From Actinomucor elegans (Eukaryota > Mucoromycota > Mucoromycetes > Mucorales > Mucoraceae): a stretch of DNA of 64,000 nt. The notes beneath the pieces are model-generated. The model saw only the letters and a list, made by a program, of their open reading frames with translations. It was not told where the DNA came from and made no database searches. Below, in pieces: positions 59,570-64,000 of the stretch (the first letter of the stretch is position 1; the number at the start of each line of letters is the position of its first letter). The position numbers were made by a program, and so were the translations under genes. The DNA lies in assembly GCA_026027325.1 (NCBI GenBank), contig JAMSLZ010000003.1, positions 1,240,001 to 1,304,000 on the forward strand, read 5' to 3'.

Positions 59570-60368
59570 AGAGTTCGTAGTATCCTTTAATACATTTATA
59601 TATCTTAAAGTAAATATAATAATAATAAAAAAAAAGTCAGATTGTATATACAGCGTATATGAATGCATATAGTTAGTATACATTATTTGATGGGTCATTA
59701 TTTACTGGATAGTAAAGATATTTTGATATGGCTTTGGGGCAATAGGCAGTTATGTAATCAGGCCCAACTTTAAAAAGAAATTGGCCAAGAGATCCATAAT
59801 AGACCATTAAAACTGGATAAACCATATAAACTGTACGACCTTCATAGTTAATTTCTAACATATAGTAAATTTATTGAATTTTAGTTCTAATGGATGCAAT
59901 AATTTATGCTAGAACGTGTTAATCATCAGATGCAATATTAAACCTAATGGTATGAGATGTTAAAAATGCTCAATTTCAGAAAAATCAGAACACCTTTATG
60001 CTCATATTTTCAAACTTTACTTTTTTTTTAGAGCGTCAACGTATCATTTAGGAGGCATTTTTTTTATTAAGAAATATAGGTCTAATACAATTGCGAATGT
60101 ATAACTCAGTTTAACGGTGGGCGGGGATCGAAAAATACAGATGGTGATGTCCTGAGGTTTCCTCGGGTGTTCCGATCAAAAAATAATATTGTACTTCGAT
60201 TGAAAAGGAGTCTCTAGTAGATATAACACTTTATTCCAAGTATGTACAAATAATCGGAAGCAGTATTAAACCGAGATCGGCCGAAAGATTACGACGATTA
60301 CAATAAAAAACAAGGGGTATTTCTATACACCCTTTTAGTAAAGTGCTATATTATTTATTAAAGACATT
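59570..60368. other. convergent intergenic region
   Basis: Lies between the 3' ends of the kelch-BTB gene and the kinase gene. It holds a forward array of the ~176-bp repeat (59908-60295) and no gene. Confidence 0.5.
59908..60295 (+). repeat. ~176-bp repeat, three-unit forward array
   Basis: CAGATGCAATATTAAACC (59928), a weak middle unit CTAATACAATTGCGAATG (60082) and AGTATTAAACCGAGATCGG (60262). Anchors are 161 and 167 bp apart. The last unit keeps GATCGGCCGAAAGA. Confidence 0.55.
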
Positions 60369-63300
60369 TCAAGATACGATAGAGTGACTAGTAGATGGTG
60401 TAATGTTTTTCGAACTTGATTCTTCTGAATGCTCCTTATTTTCTCCATGAACTCGACAAAACTGTTTCAATCTTTGCAATATAACATCTTTGGTAACAGG
60501 TTTACTGAGAATATCATCAAATGCACCTGCAAGTTGAACCGTTCTTTCATATGCTGTTACTGCAATGATGGGCGTTTCTCGGTTACTATTGTTGGTTGAT
60601 TTGATCATCCTAGCTGCTGTTTCTCCATCAACTACAAGAAAGTAAGAAAATTTAACACACAGGTTATTATAAATTGGAAAAAAAAGTATGGAAACTTACT
60701 GATGGGCATACGGATATCCATAAAGATAATATCATAACGAACATCACTCATAGCTGAACGAATGGCTTGTGCACCATTTCGAACAATCACGCAGCGGCAA
60801 TGTAACATTTGCAAAATGGTTTCAATAATCTTGCAACTGATAGGATTATCGTCTGCAACAAGACAAGCAAGAGGTTTGGAACGATTAGCGCCATGATCGA
60901 TGCGGGAAGAGGGTGGGGATCCAACAGAGTTTGTTAGTGATGATTTTCGCTCGGGTTTACTGAGTGGTGAGCCTATAGCAGCATTAGGGAACTTTTGGTA
61001 AGGGTGATTCTGTGAAAGTGCTTCCATGTTGGTAAAAGACACATCATGAGGGTGAGGGTTTCCAGTGGGCGGTGTGGAGCTTGTAGAGCCAGGATGTACA
61101 CTGTTTTGGCTATTGGCGACAGCAGCAATAGCTGCTGCTGCTTTCACTGGATCAATAGACGGTGTAGATAATGAGCGGGCTCGAAGAGGCGTGCCTTCTT
61201 TAGATGAGGATGCAGATGAAATATCAGACATTTTGGTGGGTATATGAGGCAATGTAGATTCTGCTTGTCTTCTTCCTACAGGTGGAGATACCATGCATAG
61301 CTTGGAAGAAACAGATGGAGACATGGATAAGGGTGTGCCTGAAGTTGAGACTGAAGCTGAAGGACTGCTCTCAGCTGGAGTACACTGACCAGAAGTAGTA
61401 GCATCGTGCGATAGGTTACTTTTAGGCTTGTTAGAGGTGCTTGAAATGGCAGGAAATTTGCGTTGAAGCAATTTACTGGGTGTTTGCGCACCTTCGTTCA
61501 TAGCACTGGCAGAGATACTATCATGTCGTATTTTTCTTATCATGTCTTCATTGGCCTTTTCTAATACAGGCAGGTTCTTGTATGTAAATGTACCAAAATC
61601 AGTCGTATCTGACTCATCACCCTCACTCGAATCTTCCTTTCTGTCCATATTGCTATCGGCAGTAGACAATTTCCTACCGTCTGGTCTGCTACCTTTACGC
61701 TTCTTTTTCTTCTTATCAGACATTGGAGGTAGATTTTCAGGATTTTGTTCACGAATAATAGCTTTTGCTCTCTCTACTTGGGCCTTAGCAGATTCATCAA
61801 GATGGTTCGTTGTATTGATTTCATCAGGTGCGTTTTGCATCGTAGCGCCACGAGCATCGAAATAATCAGTATCTTCCATATCAGCTGGCTGAGGAATGAA
61901 TGAAGGCGATTCTGTCATCAGAGTGTCCCAGTTGATACTCTTAAAGAAAGGATGCTGCTTGACTTCTTCAGCGCCATGGTAACCAAGACGCTTTTCTGGG
62001 TCTAAAGTCATTAATCTTTCCATGAAATCACGAGCTTCTGGTGAGATTTTAACTACGTCTTCATGCCAATCAATACGTCTAGATAGAATATTTTCAAAGA
62101 CCTTGTCTGGTGTATCCGCATTAAATGGAGGAATGCCATACAAGAACTCATAGCAAATGACACCGAGGGCCCACCAGTCCACCATCGAATCTTGACCAGT
62201 ACCTAGAATACTTTCAGGAGCCAGATAATCGGGTGTGCCAACAGCTAGACGAGGGGTACTTTCTTCATTATTCTTGTCGCTTTTTACCATGCTGGTAGAG
62301 GTAATTCCTGAGGAGAGCGATTCAGATATTGCGGCAGATAAATGGCGACGATGGCTGTGTTCCGTACTTCTTGTCACTTCTGGAGAGCCAGAATTGATAA
62401 CAGCCTCCTCATTGTTAATGATACCAGAATAAGGTGTACCTACAGGCGATCCTTGGGTGTTGTGTTGGTCAAATAATAGACTAAAGTATGAGTGTCGATA
62501 AGCACCGCCGTTAGAAGCAGCTGTTAGTTCTGCTGGAGATTGAGGTGGTGTGCCGGAACGAGAAGGTGCAGGTGAAATAGGCTGGACACGATCATGGTAC
62601 GACACAGTAGTTAATTCATCTCGAACACGACGGTCCAAGAAACCTATTCTCGATAAACCAAAGTCGGTCAACTTCAAGTGCCCGTTTTGATCAATCAGCA
62701 AGTTATCGGGTTTTAGATCACTGTATATTCGATAAGCGTTAGGTTGCATTCATAATGAAGTTTTGCTCTTTTTTTTTTTGGTTCCTTACCGGTGAATCAC
62801 ATTTTTGCTTTGCAAATACTCTAAACCCAAAGTAACTTCAGCAAGATAATTACGCGTCCAATCTTCAGGTAAGCTGCCAATCACCTTAATAAGTGCAGAG
62901 CAATCACCACCATTCAAATATTCCAAAACGAGATACAAGTAGTCTTTTGACTGGAAGGTGTAATATAACTTTGTGACAAATGGACTGTCCGTTTGAGACA
63001 TTAGAATCATACGCTCGGCCTTGACATTAGTTACTTGATTCTTGGCTATCATATCTGACTTTTTCAAGAATTTGATTGCATAATAATCACCAGTAGTACG
63101 TTTCTTAGCTAGAAAAACAGAGCCAAAGGCACCTTTACTAATAGGTTTGATGATGTCGAAATCTTTGATACTAGGGAATGTAGGACGGGATACTACAGGA
63201 GCATGCAATGGTGACGAAGGCGATTTGGAGGCACTAATGGAATATCCACTGTTGGGAGTATGAGAGCCAGAAGATAAATGATCCTGCTTATTGATGTTAG

Positions 63301-64000
63301 GTGATGCTTTATTTGGGCGAAGACCTGGAGATCCAATGGGCGTATCAATGGTTTCCATTTCTACAATAGGCGTATTGGTAGAATCAGGCTTCAGGGACTT
63401 CAGTTTTCGAGATAAGCGACCTATGACTCCTGAAGGTTTATACTTCCTATATAGATCGAGACGACTGAGCAAGTTTCTTCTAACTCTTGTAGGATGTGTC
63501 ATCTCATCCTTTGGAGGTGGTATAGGTGGCAGGTCCTGTCTCTTGTCTTCGTCCATCTGCTTATTTTCTGATGCTTCTTCATCGCCAATAGGGTCACTAT
63601 CTTCAAACGACTTTTTTCCATCCAAAGATTCCGATATAAACTCTGTCCAGTTGGGGTTTTGATGGGTATTCTTTTGAAATTCGGCTCTAGCACGACTATT
63701 GTATTCCAATCGATCACGCATACGATTCACTGCATCTACTTTGCTACGCGTCAAATCTTGAACGCTTTTAATCAAAGAAGACATGGAAGGGTCGTCTGAT
63801 GTAGGTGGACGCCAATAGATGATTTGAACCATCTTATCTTTAGAACGCGGTGATTGTAGTGCCTTTTCGCCGTCAGCATCGCTTCCGGATTCATCACCTT
63901 CCTCGTCTTCTTCATCTTCAGAATCCGTAGTGCCAGGTGTAGAAATACTAAGAGCAACTTCAATGATTTCTAACAAATCTTTGAACTGATCTAATTCACC
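60369..64000 (-). CDS. RIM15: Rim15-type AGC kinase with receiver domain (5' end outside window)
   Basis: Three exons are visible: 64000-62790 (open at the window edge), 62720-60700 and 60631-60369. The kinase domain starts at FDIIKPISKGAFGSVFLAKK, with AIKFLKK, then IHRDLKPDN (restored by splicing), LTDFGLSR and GTPDYLAPE. A long insert between DFG and the APE segment is typical of Rim15/Greatwall-type kinases. The receiver domain near the C-terminus has VADDNPISC, the phospho-acceptor Asp in FMDIRMPI, ETPIIAVTAYE and LSKPV. Rim15 integrates TORC1, PKA and phosphate signals to switch on quiescence via endosulfines and PP2A-B55. The acidic Ser-rich stretch, a second long linker with SP/TP sites, and the end at TSHSIVS are seen. 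The N-terminal PAS region is beyond the window. Confidence 0.92.

Noticed and set aside
1..64000. CRISPR arrays, bacterial operons, phage or viral genes
   Set aside because: The window is eukaryotic; direct repeats are either microsatellites, tandem finger units or the degenerate ~176-bp family, without regular spacers. No viral protein was recognised.

Overview
This is nuclear DNA of a filamentous fungus, most likely an early-diverging one (Mucoromycota, probably Mucorales). The DNA is AT-rich. Genes carry many short introns, mostly 48 to 80 bp. The proteins are fungal (Nha1-type antiporter, CreC, Rim15, Ral2-like, Vps27). Long intergenic stretches hold decayed copies of families that I remember as expanded in Mucorales (tandem C2H2 fingers, and a conserved family of unknown function). 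The exact species is not claimed.

Layout. 2.9-6.7 kb: alpha-SNAP (SEC17) followed by a divergent DYRK/Yak1-like kinase, both on +. 10.0-11.9 kb: a ubiquitin-specific protease. 16.7-17.9 kb: a WWE-like domain protein. 19.8-22.4 kb: a ten-exon Na+/H+ antiporter. 25.1-29.3 kb (-): a bHLH factor and a BRAT1 homologue ending in Asp-Cys-Tyr. 30.1-31.4 kb (-): a decayed tandem C2H2 finger gene. 35.6-38.4 kb (-): a forkhead factor and a small 2OG-Fe(II) oxygenase. 41.7-42.9 kb (-): an SLC35-type sugar-nucleotide/phosphate transporter homologue. 43.9-45.4 kb: a relic of a family of unknown function. 46.2-52.9 kb: Vps27 (+), PIG-X/Pbn1 (-) and CreC/WDR20 (+). 56.1-57.0 kb: an unrecognised protein. 57.5-59.6 kb: a kelch-BTB protein. 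60.4-64.0 kb (-): the 3' part of a Rim15-type kinase that runs off the window.

There is no operon or dedicated gene cluster. The genes are housekeeping and signalling loci: membrane fusion and endosomal sorting (SEC17, VPS27), GPI-anchor synthesis (PIG-X), nutrient and stress signalling (Yak1-like, CreC, Rim15, Ral2-like) and transcription factors. Sixteen genes and 48 introns were modelled by hand; reading frames and splice phases close in every complete model.

The most notable non-genic feature is a degenerate repeat found in most long intergenic regions. Its units recur at about 165-176 bp, usually in short head-to-tail arrays. Other notable items are the fungal BRAT1 homologue, GC-AG introns, a small inverted-repeat element in two diverged copies, and a high density of 22-34 nt poly(A)/poly(T) tracts.
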